From: DATLFA01 sp039934635
GTDB taxonomy: Bacteria; Actinomycetota; Acidimicrobiia; Acidimicrobiales; WLNW01
Reading direction: 5' to 3'
DNA: 7,042 nucleotides
Assembly: GCA_039934635.1 (NCBI GenBank)
Contig: JBDTLT010000270.1
Span: 1-7,042 of the forward strand
Shown piece after piece: positions 1-5,390 of the stretch (position 1 is the first letter of the stretch; each line of letters begins with the position of its first letter). Under the pieces are notes generated by a model, which ran no database searches, was not told the DNA's origin, and saw only the letters and a program-made list of their open reading frames with translations. The position numbers were made by a program, and so were the translations under genes.

Positions 1-1
1 C

Positions 2-37
2 GGCGGCAACTTCGACCGCTACGCCATCTTGCGATAG
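2..37 (+). CDS. Possible 3' end of an upstream gene (unidentified)
   Basis: The frame starting at base 2 reads GGNFDRYAILR and then stops at TAG (35-37). Only eleven codons are visible, so no function can be given. The same peptide is encoded in the second repeat copy near 1562, where the stop is a TAC codon and the frame continues. That two copies keep the same reading frame open is the only support for coding. If the TAG were read as sense, the frame would stay open to a stop at 92-94 and add a basic Arg/Ala/Lys-rich tail. It could equally be a non-coding repeat that happens to be open. Confidence 0.3.
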   Translation, partial: GGNFDRYAILR

Positions 38-64
38 CGGGCCCGAGCCGCCGACAAGCGGGGA
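10..64 (+). repeat. Left copy of a ~55-bp direct repeat flanking the 229-1461 gene
   Basis: Bases 10-48 match 1561-1599 with a single difference (G at 37, C at 1588). After a divergent few bases and a one-base shift, the match resumes with AGCGGGGA at 57-64 against 1609-1616. The repeat holds a hairpin: 16-24 pairs with 31-40 (6 bp plus 3 bp, one bulged A at 34) around a six-base loop, followed by the palindrome CGGGCCCG at 38-45. No T-tract follows, so it is a poor intrinsic terminator. A tyrosine-recombinase attachment site, a dispersed palindromic repeat and a plain duplication all remain possible. Confidence 0.85.
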
Positions 65-228
65 CGCAGGGCCGAGCCGACGAAGCCCGCCTAGGCCGTT
101 GTGATTGTTTGGGAGGTTCTTGGTGGCGCCTCAGCACTCTGAGTGGTTCAATGCGTTTCCGGCGTCCCTTGACACCGAATGGCAGGAAGATCGTGGGAAC
201 GCCGTTGCGCCCTCATCGTCGTCACTTC

Positions 229-1461
229 ATGAGAACGACGGTCTTGGCTGTCGGCAGTCTGGTCGTCTTGGTTGCCGCTGTGGCGACGCTCGCGATCACG
301 TTCCCCTGGAGCACGGCGGGGGACAACGCGCCGGTCGTTCTCGCGGTCATCGTGTCGATCGGGGTGTTGGCCCTCCTCGCGAGCTATGTCGCCCTCGTCG
401 GGATCGGGGGGATCATCGTCCTGCATCGAGACTCGCGCGAGGAGCGAGGGCTGCCGTACTTGCCGGCCCGGCCAAGAGAGCGGATCAACGGCCCGGTGCG
501 GACCGCGATCCGGCGGGCCGTCAGCCGAGGAGCACCGTTTCGGCCCGGCGAGATCGCGGAGGTCCGGACCCTGCCAGAGATCCTCGCCACGCTCGACGAG
601 CGCGGGTGCCTCGACGGGATGCCGTTCATGCCGGAGATGGCCGCGTACTGCGAGCACCGCTTCCCGGTCCATCGGCGGGTCGACAAGGTGTGGGAGTACG
701 CGCACGGCACCGGTGTACGCAGGGTCCGCGGTGCGGTGCTCCTCGCGACCCTGCGCTGTGACGGACAACGCCACGGCGGTTGTCAGGCGGCCTGCCAGCT
801 GATCTGGAAGGAGGCCTGGCTGCGAGTGCCGGGAGCCCGCGTGGCACCGGCTCCCGCCGTGGCTGGTCGACTCGACCTGGACGCGTGCACTCAAGTCTCC
901 GTCGGTGGCGGGCGACGCTACGTCTGCCAGATGACGGAGATCATTCGGGCCTCGACCCAGATCTCCTGGCGCGACCCACGGCACTACTGGCGCGATCTGG
1001 TCGGCGGCAACGTCAGGTTTGCTCCACTCGTGGCCGCACTCGGCGTCAGGGCCTTCCACGGAGTCAACTGGCGGCTCTGGGGCTCGTCGTGGCCCGTCCT
1101 GACGCCACTGGAGAGCGACGCCACACCGCACCGGGAGCTCGGCCTCCAGCCCGGTCAGATGGTGCGCGTGAAGTCCAAGAAGGCGATCGAGTCGACGCTC
1201 AACCGCAAGCTGCGCAACCGCGGGCTGGAGTTCGGGACGGACATGCTGTCCTGTGCCGGTGGCAGTCATCGAGTGGTCGCACGCGTCGACCGCATCGTGG
1301 ACGAGCGCAGCGGTGAGCTCCTGGAGTTCAAGACACCAAGCATCCTCCTCGAGGGTGCACACGCGAACGGAGGGACTGTCCTGACTCCCCAGAACGAGTA
1401 CTTCTTCTGGCGTGAGATCTGGCTGGAGCCGCAGTCCCCAACCAGCGAGCAGCCGCCCTAG
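229..1461 (+). CDS. Membrane-anchored protein of an uncharacterised family with two related Trp-rich modules
   Basis: From the ATG at 229 this is 410 residues. The frame is open further upstream to a TTG at 109 and an ATG at 151, but residues before 229 look non-coding and 229 starts directly before a hydrophobic segment. Two membrane helices are visible at about residues 4-25 and 35-64, followed by a basic stretch and a soluble C-terminal part. Module 1 (about 106-199) starts PGEIAEVRTLPEILATLD, contains LDGMPFMPEM and the Cys-rich RCDG...HGGCQAAC, and ends WKEAWL. Module 2 (about 308-400) starts PGQMVRVKSKKAIESTL, contains NRGLEF, and ends WREIWL. I recognise this as a conserved hypothetical family seen in several bacterial phyla, but know no assigned function. 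Cysteines lie at 127, 141, 177, 185, 189, 220, 233 and 342; module 2 has only one. The Cys cluster of module 1 could bind metal; this is inference. The gene sits alone between two direct repeats. Confidence 0.8.
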   Translation: MRTTVLAVGSLVVLVAAVATLAITFPWSTAGDNAPVVLAVIVSIGVLALLASYVALVGIGGIIVLHRDSREERGLPYLPARPRERINGPVRTAIRRAVSRGAPFRPGEIAEVRTLPEILATLDERGCLDGMPFMPEMAAYCEHRFPVHRRVDKVWEYAHGTGVRRVRGAVLLATLRCDGQRHGGCQAACQLIWKEAWLRVPGARVAPAPAVAGRLDLDACTQVSVGGGRRYVCQMTEIIRASTQISWRDPRHYWRDLVGGNVRFAPLVAALGVRAFHGVNWRLWGSSWPVLTPLESDATPHRELGLQPGQMVRVKSKKAIESTLNRKLRNRGLEFGTDMLSCAGGSHRVVARVDRIVDERSGELLEFKTPSILLEGAHANGGTVLTPQNEYFFWREIWLEPQSPTSEQPP

Positions 1462-1503
1462 GACGTGATCGTGCTCCATGACCGCGGCGGTGTCGAGGAC
1501 GCG

Positions 1504-1526
1504 GTGCCGGTGCTCGAACCTGGCAC
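1504..1526 (+). terminator. Hairpin downstream of the 229-1461 gene, possible terminator
   Basis: Bases 1504-1511 (GTGCCGGT) pair with 1518-1526 (ACCTGGCAC) with one bulged T at 1521 and a six-base loop. It begins 42 bases after the stop codon. There is no following T-tract, so it may instead be a transcript-end stabiliser or chance in GC-rich DNA. Confidence 0.22.
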
Positions 1527-1560
1527 GCTGGAACGCTCGCCGCGAGTCTGATCCCCGACG

Positions 1561-1616
1561 CTTCGACCGCTACGCCATCTTGCGATACCGGGCCCGAGCG
1601 GCCCTCTGAGCGGGGA
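1561..1616 (+). repeat. Right copy of the ~55-bp direct repeat
   Basis: This is the partner of the repeat at 10-64. The C at 1588 breaks one pair of the hairpin that is perfectly paired in the left copy (1567-1575 with 1582-1591), so the hairpin fold is not what is best conserved. The last bases of the repeat lie just upstream of the likely rsmD promoter. Confidence 0.85.
1562..1609 (+). pseudogene. Possible orphan 3' fragment of the gene that ends at base 37
   Basis: The frame reads FDRYAILRYRARAAL and ends at TGA (1607-1609). Its first eight residues are identical to the end of the frame at 2-37, but no sensible open frame joins it from upstream. If the region between the repeats was inserted, this would be the displaced original C-terminus, while the left copy now ends early at a TAG. 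Short, and based only on the repeat comparison. Confidence 0.22.
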
Positions 1617-1622
1617 TTCGGC

Positions 1623-1628
1623 TAGACA
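1623..1628 (+). promoter_or_regulatory. Putative -10 element of a leaderless rsmD promoter
   Basis: TAGACA, in the context GGCTAGACA, ends exactly six bases before the GTG start of rsmD at 1635. That spacing would place the transcript start on or very near the start codon. The GCTA context and the six-base gap are the same as before smc. No convincing -35 hexamer and no Shine-Dalgarno sequence is visible. Confidence 0.4.
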
Positions 1629-1634
1629 ACCCCC

Positions 1635-2165
1635 GTGCGTATCGTCGCCGGGTCCGCGCGGGGCCGTCGCCTGGCCGTGCCCGAGGGCACGGATGTGCGG
1701 CCCACGTCGGATCGTGTACGCGAGGCGGTCTTCAACGCCCTTTACAGCCTCGACGACGCGGTGGACGGCGCGGTCGTGCTCGATCTCTTCGCCGGTACCG
1801 GTGCGTTGGGTCTCGAAGCGCTCTCGCGGGGGGCGGCGAGCGTGACGTTCGTCGAGAACAACCGACAGGCCGCGGCGGCGCTGACCGCGAACATCGCCGC
1901 CCTCGACTTCGGCGACCGCAGCACCGTCATCCGTGCGGACGGGCGGCGCTGGTTGTCCCCCACGGCGCACTTCGATGTCGCTTTCTTGGACCCGCCGTAC
2001 GACTTCGCGGACTGGGACTCGGTGCTCTCGACGCTCTCCGCGGGCCTCGCCGTCGTCGAATCGAATCGCTCGATCGAGCCTCCGGGCCGGTGGGGGTTGG
2101 TCAGAGAGCGGCGATACGGGGCTACGGTGGTGCAAATCCTCCGTTCCCTCGCTTTGTTGGAGTGA
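1635..2165 (+). CDS. rsmD: 16S rRNA (guanine(966)-N2)-methyltransferase RsmD
   Basis: RsmD methylates N2 of G966 (E. coli numbering) in 16S rRNA using S-adenosylmethionine, acting on the assembling 30S subunit. The 176-residue protein shows the family's N-terminal RIVAG..RGRRL (2-13), then RPTSDRVREAVFNAL (22-36). The SAM-binding motif I is DLFAGTGALGLEALSRG (50-66), followed by the acidic VE pair (73-74). The catalytic motif IV is DPPY (119-122). Length is typical. The start is GTG with no visible Shine-Dalgarno; the protein starts at the conserved RIVAG, which fixes it well, and a -10-like box six bases upstream suggests a leaderless message. It is followed six bases later by coaD, the usual actinobacterial pairing, so the two are likely cotranscribed. 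Confidence 0.93.
   Translation: MRIVAGSARGRRLAVPEGTDVRPTSDRVREAVFNALYSLDDAVDGAVVLDLFAGTGALGLEALSRGAASVTFVENNRQAAAALTANIAALDFGDRSTVIRADGRRWLSPTAHFDVAFLDPPYDFADWDSVLSTLSAGLAVVESNRSIEPPGRWGLVRERRYGATVVQILRSLALLE
2159..2165 (+). promoter_or_regulatory. Ribosome binding site deciding the TTG start of coaD
   Basis: GGAGTGA spans the last codons of rsmD, including its TGA stop, and lies six bases before a TTG codon. No ATG or GTG in the frame starts closer to the conserved YPGSFDP motif, so the Shine-Dalgarno match supports TTG at 2172. Confidence 0.55.
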
Positions 2166-2171
2166 CCTCCG

Positions 2172-2657
2172 TTGACCGTCGTCCTCTATCCAGGATCTTT
2201 CGATCCGGTCCACAACGGGCATGTCGAGATCATCGAGATCGCGGCCAAGCTCTTCGACGAAGTGATCGTCGCCGCCATGCGCAACACGCAAAAGGGCGAG
2301 CCGCTCTTCACGTTCGAAGAACGCCACGCCATGATCGAAGAGAGCACCGCGCATCTCCCCAATGTGCGCGTGACGATGTTCGCCAGCCTCGTGGTCGATC
2401 TGGCGAGCAAGGTCGGCGCCGATTTCATCGTCAAGGGCCTGCGCGCGGTCTCCGACTTCGAGAGCGAACTGCAAATGGCGCAGATGAATCACGCCATCTC
2501 GGGCGTCCACACGGTCTTCTTGCCCACGGCCTCGGGGTCCTCGTTCATCGCCTCACGGCTCATCCGAGAAATCGTGCGTTTCGGGGGTGACGTGTCGACG
2601 ATGGTCCCCGAGTCGGTGCTCAAACGACTGCGTGACAAGTACCCCGACGTAGAGTGA
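2172..2657 (+). CDS. coaD: Phosphopantetheine adenylyltransferase CoaD
   Basis: CoaD transfers AMP from ATP to 4'-phosphopantetheine, giving dephospho-CoA and pyrophosphate; this is the penultimate step of coenzyme A synthesis, in the cytosol. The 161-residue protein is of normal length. YPGSFDPVHNGH (6-17) carries the HxGH nucleotidyltransferase signature (HNGH, 14-17). VKGLR (87-91) and SDFESELQMAQMN (94-106) form the pantetheine/ATP site as in other bacterial CoaDs. The late motif that is SFxSSSLxKE in the E. coli and mycobacterial enzymes as I remember them reads SFIASRLIRE (124-133) here. The start is TTG, six bases after rsmD, with GGAGTGA upstream. The stop overlaps a possible GTG start of the next gene. 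Its product feeds the phosphopantetheine arm carried by the ACP encoded downstream. Confidence 0.95.
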   Translation: MTVVLYPGSFDPVHNGHVEIIEIAAKLFDEVIVAAMRNTQKGEPLFTFEERHAMIEESTAHLPNVRVTMFASLVVDLASKVGADFIVKGLRAVSDFESELQMAQMNHAISGVHTVFLPTASGSSFIASRLIREIVRFGGDVSTMVPESVLKRLRDKYPDVE

Positions 2658-2662
2658 ACTCG

Positions 2663-3241
2663 ATGTCCGAGCAAGGCGAGCCGCGTCGCGAAAAGCCATC
2701 GCCGTACCAGGCGCCCAAAGCCGAGGTATTGCTGCGGCGGGCGATCGAAGCCGTCGAAGGCGCCCGCCCGGTGCCGCTGTCGTCGGACTCCCGCATCAAC
2801 AAGGACGAGCTCCTGGAGATGCTCAACGAGGTGCTCGGGCGGCTTCCCGACGAGCTCCGCGCGGCCCGGTGGCTGTTGAAAGAGCGTGAGGAGTTCTTGG
2901 CCAAGACCCGTCGCGAAGGCGACGAGATCCTGGAACTCGCCCGCGTGCGGGCGGCCCGCATGGTCGAGCGCACCGAGGTCGTCCGCGAATCCGAATCCCG
3001 CGCCCGTCAGCTGATCGACGACGCCGAGGCCGAGGCGAGGCGCATGCGCTACGAGGTCGAGGACTACTGCGACCGCAAGCTCGGCAGCTTCGAGATCGTC
3101 CTGCAGCGCACCCTCAAATCGGTAGCCGCCGGTCGGGCCAAACTGCAAGGCGTGGGGCGCCCGGGCCTCGCCGAGGGGCGGGCACAGCGCGAAGAGCCCG
3201 ACGGTGGCGAAGGCGCGGTGTTCGACCAGGACATCTCGTGA
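2663..3241 (+). CDS. SepIVA-like DivIVA-family coiled-coil protein
   Basis: The 192-residue product has a proline/charged N-terminus, a short helical segment (RINKDELLEMLNEVLGRLP, near 45-63), then a long charged Arg/Glu/Ala-rich coiled coil (about 65-135). It closes with EDYCDRKLGSFEIVLQRTL and SVAAGRAKLQ. The closing part resembles the C-terminus of mycobacterial SepIVA (Rv2927c), which sits between coaD-side genes and a DUF177 gene before rnc, as here. SepIVA is a cytoplasmic DivIVA-domain protein needed for septation and envelope growth. This copy is clearly shorter than the ~245-residue mycobacterial protein, mainly in the coiled coil. Similar sequences are often labelled ATP synthase subunit b-like because of the helix composition; there is no membrane segment here, so that label is wrong. 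The start could instead be GTG at 2654, which overlaps the coaD stop by four bases. Confidence 0.72.
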   Translation: MSEQGEPRREKPSPYQAPKAEVLLRRAIEAVEGARPVPLSSDSRINKDELLEMLNEVLGRLPDELRAARWLLKEREEFLAKTRREGDEILELARVRAARMVERTEVVRESESRARQLIDDAEAEARRMRYEVEDYCDRKLGSFEIVLQRTLKSVAAGRAKLQGVGRPGLAEGRAQREEPDGGEGAVFDQDIS

Positions 3242-3254
3242 AGGGCCGCATCTC

Positions 3255-3746
3255 GTGAGAGATCCGCTGCGCATCGACCTCGTAGAACTGCGGCGCAAGC
3301 TCGCCACCCGCCGTTCGTTCCAACGCGAGGCCGCGATGGAAGGCCTCGTCGTAGGCTCGACGTTCGTCCCCGAAGACGAGCCGGTCAGCGTCGAGCTCGA
3401 TCTCGAATCGGTGAGCAACGGGGTGATGGTCCACGGCATGATCCGGGCCCGCTGGGTTGGGGAGTGCCGGCGCTGTCTCGAGCCGGTGCGCGGCGAGGTC
3501 GAAGTCGAGGTGCAGGAGCTGTACTCCGACAGCGGCGATGCGGACGAGATCTACCTCATCGAGGGGGACGACATCGACCTGCGCCCGTTGGTGCGTGATG
3601 CGATCGTCCTCAACCTGCCGCTGGCCCCGCTTTGTCGCCCGGAGTGTCTCGGGCCCGACCCGGAACGCTTCCCGGCGCTGGTCGAGGGGGACGGGCCGGC
3701 CGACCGGCGATGGGCCGGGTTGTCCGAACTGCGGTTCGACGACTGA
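3255..3746 (+). CDS. DUF177 / YceD family protein
   Basis: This 163-residue protein belongs to the DUF177 (YceD) family, whose gene is usually directly upstream of rpmF. The biochemical role is not settled; links to rRNA accumulation and ribosome assembly have been proposed. The beta-rich N-terminal half (VSVELDLESVSNGVMVHGMI) leads into GECRRCLEPVRG (C71, C74), then an acidic segment with DLRPLVRDAIVLNLPLAPLC and a second Cys pair, C127 and C131. Many relatives continue with a GLCPxCG-like segment after the second pair; here this is replaced by GPDPERFP. Start GTG at 3255 is chosen because it precedes the conserved LRIDLVELRR and has GAAGGG nine bases upstream; the frame is also open to a GTG at 3204 inside the preceding gene. 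It lies 13 bases after the SepIVA-like gene. Confidence 0.85.
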   Translation: MRDPLRIDLVELRRKLATRRSFQREAAMEGLVVGSTFVPEDEPVSVELDLESVSNGVMVHGMIRARWVGECRRCLEPVRGEVEVEVQELYSDSGDADEIYLIEGDDIDLRPLVRDAIVLNLPLAPLCRPECLGPDPERFPALVEGDGPADRRWAGLSELRFDD

Positions 3747-3753
3747 TTGCCGC

Positions 3754-3759
3754 TAGCAT
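3754..3759 (+). promoter_or_regulatory. Putative -10 element upstream of rpmF
   Basis: TAGCAT, in the context CCGCTAGCAT, lies eight bases after the DUF177 stop and 64 bases before the rpmF ATG. The CGCTA context matches the boxes before rsmD and smc. No clear -35 is seen. The 77-base gap is the largest break in the operon before plsX, which favours an internal promoter. A weak, imperfect inverted repeat (CCGCT at 3750-3754 with AGCGG at 3774-3778) overlaps it. Confidence 0.27.
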
Positions 3760-3823
3760 TCTGCGCTTGCGTCAGCGGTCCTCGTGATCGCACGCGTCTG
3801 AACTGCGAACTAGGTAGACACTC

Positions 3824-4003
3824 ATGCCGGTCCCGAAGAAAAAGATGTCGAAGTCGAAGACCCGGATGCGGCGAGCATCCGCTTGGCGCGTGTTCGCGCC
3901 GTCGCGCAGCATCTGCCCTCGTTGTGGTGCGACCAAGCGTCCCCACATCGTCTGCGGCAACTGTGGCTGGTATCACGGCCGCCAAGCCATCGACGTCGAC
4001 TAG
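3824..4003 (+). CDS. rpmF: 50S ribosomal protein L32
   Basis: A 59-residue basic protein of the large ribosomal subunit. It begins MPVPKKKMSKSKTRMRR, the standard L32 opening, followed by the aromatic/basic linker AWRVFAPS. It then has a complete zinc ribbon, CPRCG...VCGNCGWYHG, with cysteines at 31, 34, 44 and 47. It is therefore the zinc-binding (C+) form and not the cysteine-free paralogue that some actinobacteria express under zinc limitation. The match at both ends fixes the ATG start; the only upstream Shine-Dalgarno-like sequence is a weak AGGTAG at 3812-3817. The DUF177-rpmF-plsX order is widely conserved in bacteria. Too short for many automated ORF lists. Confidence 0.96.
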   Translation: MPVPKKKMSKSKTRMRRASAWRVFAPSRSICPRCGATKRPHIVCGNCGWYHGRQAIDVD

Positions 4004-4038
4004 GTGAACCTCGCCGAGTCGCCTGAGGTCGCGAGCCC

Positions 4039-5037
4039 GTGGAGCTCGTAGCACCGATCGCGGTAGACGCAATGGGAGGCGACTTCGCCCCTGGTGAAAT
4101 TGTCGCGGGTGCCCGTAAGGCGTTCGAAGACGGCATCCCCGTGATGCTCGTGGGCCGGCCCGAAGAACTCGGTGACGTGGGCGATATCCCGGTGCTCGCG
4201 GCGTCCGAAGTGATCGCCATGGACGCCGAGCCGGGGTCGAGCGTGCGCAAGTTGCAGGACAGCTCGCTCGTCGTCGCCGCCCGCGCGGTCAAAGACGGGC
4301 GGGCCTCGGCGATGGTTTCGGCGGGCAACACCGGCGCGGCGATGGCCAGCGCGCTGTTGAAGATGGGACGCCTGCGCGGCGTCGGTCGCCCCGCGATCGC
4401 CACACCGATCCCGCGGGTGGGCATGCAGCCGACGATCCTGCTCGATGCCGGCGCCAATGCGGACTGCCGCCCCGAATGGGTCGTCCAGTTCGGCCAGATG
4501 GGCGCGGTCTACGCCCGCTATCGCTTTGGCGTCGCCAACCCCCGCGTGGCGCTGCTGTCGATCGGCGAAGAAGCAGGCAAGGGCAACGAATTCGTCAAAG
4601 AGGTCTTCGAGCTGATGAAGGCCGTCGACTGGGCCGGCACCTGCGGCTCGACGTTCATGGGCAATGCCGAAGGCCGCGACATCATGGTCGACGTGGCCGA
4701 CGTGGTGGTCACCGACGGGTTCACCGGCAACATCGTCCTCAAGACCCTCGAGGGCGGCGTCAAGGCGATCATCAATGCTCTGTTGGCGGCCTTCGACACC
4801 GACGACGTCAGCCGCGCGGCCGCCAACGACCTGATGCCGGCGTTGCTCCCCCTCTACGAGACTTTCAGCCCCGACACCTACGGCGGCGCCATGCTGCTCG
4901 GCGTCAACGGCGTCTGCGTCATCAGCCACGGATCCACCCGGGCCACGGCCATGCGCAACGCCATCGGCGTCGCCGCCGAAATGGTGCAGGCCGACGTGGT
5001 CGGTCATCTTGGCGCCGCAGTCGCTCCGGCTGGGTAA
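4039..5037 (+). CDS. plsX: Phosphate acyltransferase PlsX
   Basis: PlsX converts acyl-ACP and inorganic phosphate to acyl-phosphate, the acyl donor for PlsY, and so starts phosphatidic acid and membrane phospholipid synthesis; it is a peripheral membrane enzyme. The 332-residue length is normal. Visible family signatures in order are IAVDAMGGDFAPGEIV (7-22), SAGNTGAAMA (94-103), LLDAGAN (134-140), SIGEEAGKGNE (174-184), GNAEGRDIM (208-216), VVVTDGFTGNIVLKTLEGG (222-240) and a late YGGAMLLGVNG segment. Start GTG at 4039 sits just ahead of the conserved IAVDAMGGD, with GAGG at 4025-4028 as a possible ribosome site. It lies 35 bases after rpmF and is followed 62 bases later by the ACP gene whose acylated product is its substrate. 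Confidence 0.96.
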   Translation: MELVAPIAVDAMGGDFAPGEIVAGARKAFEDGIPVMLVGRPEELGDVGDIPVLAASEVIAMDAEPGSSVRKLQDSSLVVAARAVKDGRASAMVSAGNTGAAMASALLKMGRLRGVGRPAIATPIPRVGMQPTILLDAGANADCRPEWVVQFGQMGAVYARYRFGVANPRVALLSIGEEAGKGNEFVKEVFELMKAVDWAGTCGSTFMGNAEGRDIMVDVADVVVTDGFTGNIVLKTLEGGVKAIINALLAAFDTDDVSRAAANDLMPALLPLYETFSPDTYGGAMLLGVNGVCVISHGSTRATAMRNAIGVAAEMVQADVVGHLGAAVAPAG

Positions 5038-5040
5038 GAT
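5035..5040 (+). promoter_or_regulatory. Possible -10 element for acpP-rnc
   Basis: TAAGAT spans the TAA stop of plsX and fits a -10 hexamer well. It lies 59 bases before the acpP start. The nearest -35-like sequence (TTGGCG, 5009-5014) is about 20 bases upstream, which is too far for a good promoter, so this is weak. Confidence 0.22.
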
Positions 5041-5090
5041 CGGCCGGGTCCGGCTCGGGCAGACCGCACGAGCCCACGACACGAGTGAGC

Positions 5091-5095
5091 GGAGG
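5091..5095 (+). promoter_or_regulatory. Ribosome binding site deciding the GTG start of acpP
   Basis: GGAGG lies four bases before GTG at 5100. A second in-frame GTG at 5085 precedes the site and so is less likely to be the start. Confidence 0.6.
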
Positions 5096-5099
5096 CGTT

Positions 5100-5390
5100 G
5101 TGCCGGCAGAGACCCACGTCGGGCAGGGACCTCTCGATCGCGCCGCGATCCTCGATCTCGTCCGTGACCGTCTGGCCGACATCCTCGAGATCGAGCCAGG
5201 GGCGATCAACGAGGGTGATTCCTTCCGCGACGACCTCCAAGCCGACTCGCTGGCGCTGATCGAGCTGGTCGAGGCCATCGAAGAAGAGCTCTCCGAGCGT
5301 ACGGTCGGCTTCCGCATCGACGACGAAGACCTCGAAGACCTCAAGACCGTGCGCGACGCAGTGGATTACGTCGTGAACCGGCTCGGATGA
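5100..5390 (+). CDS. acpP: Acyl carrier protein
   Basis: A 96-residue acyl carrier protein that carries growing fatty acyl chains on a phosphopantetheine arm. The attachment serine is S50 in DDLQADSLALIELVEAIEEE (44-63), the usual DSL motif at the start of helix II. Helix I is ILDLVRDRLADILEI (17-31), followed by the loop GAINEGDSFRDDL. The C-terminal part has DEDLEDLKTVRDAVDYV. It is longer than the ~78-residue E. coli protein because of about 16 extra N-terminal residues. With plsX directly upstream a fatty-acid ACP is most likely, but a specialised ACP cannot be excluded since no fab genes are in the window. Its stop overlaps the rnc start (ATGA), so the two are translationally coupled. 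Confidence 0.88.
   Translation: MPAETHVGQGPLDRAAILDLVRDRLADILEIEPGAINEGDSFRDDLQADSLALIELVEAIEEELSERTVGFRIDDEDLEDLKTVRDAVDYVVNRLG

Larger units (their letters stand above)
10..1616. mobile_element. Putative inserted cassette bounded by direct repeats
   Basis: A ~1.55-kb unit (one repeat plus one gene) lies between two near-identical 39-bp sequences and separates rsmD from whatever precedes it. The layout resembles an element integrated at the 3' end of a gene, which leaves one copy fused to the gene and the other as an orphan 3' fragment. No recombinase, transposase or terminal inverted repeat is visible, and the repeats are far longer than usual transposon target duplications. It might therefore be a passive cassette, a remnant, or a tandem duplication with later divergence. 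The boundaries given are simply the outer edges of the repeats. Confidence 0.35.

Noticed and set aside
16..40. Repeat hairpin as an intrinsic terminator
   Set aside because: No T-tract follows, and the second copy has a mismatch in the stem. Better treated as part of the repeat.
109..228. Upstream starts (TTG 109, ATG 151) for the first gene
   Set aside because: The added residues look like translated non-coding DNA, TTG 109 has no upstream ribosome site, and ATG 229 directly precedes the first membrane helix.
148..1479. 443-codon open frame on the reverse strand across the first gene
   Set aside because: It mirrors the + strand gene at 229-1461, has no recognisable domain, and its composition (Arg/Asp/His/Pro-rich) is typical of antisense frames in GC-rich coding DNA. 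The + frame matches a known conserved family.
1462..1551. The frame stays open for 29 codons after the TAG stop of the first gene, hinting at a nonsense mutation or readthrough
   Set aside because: The family ends shortly after the WREIWLE motif, so the TAG is at a natural end, and the downstream peptide shows no recognisable sequence.
1458..2510. 350-codon reverse-strand frame over rsmD and coaD
   Set aside because: Both + strand genes here are unambiguous; the reverse frame is a GC shadow.
3747..3823. Possible regulatory RNA or riboswitch before rpmF
   Set aside because: Only a weak inverted repeat with internal mismatches is present in 77 bases; there is no recognisable aptamer.
4000..5082. 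360-codon reverse-strand frame over plsX
   Set aside because: It is antisense to a clear plsX and has the His/Asp/Ala-rich make-up of a shadow frame.
4476..5390. Long frame that would give acpP a ~200-residue N-terminal extension
   Set aside because: The extension runs inside plsX in another frame and is an Arg-rich shadow; GGAGG at 5091-5095 supports GTG at 5100.
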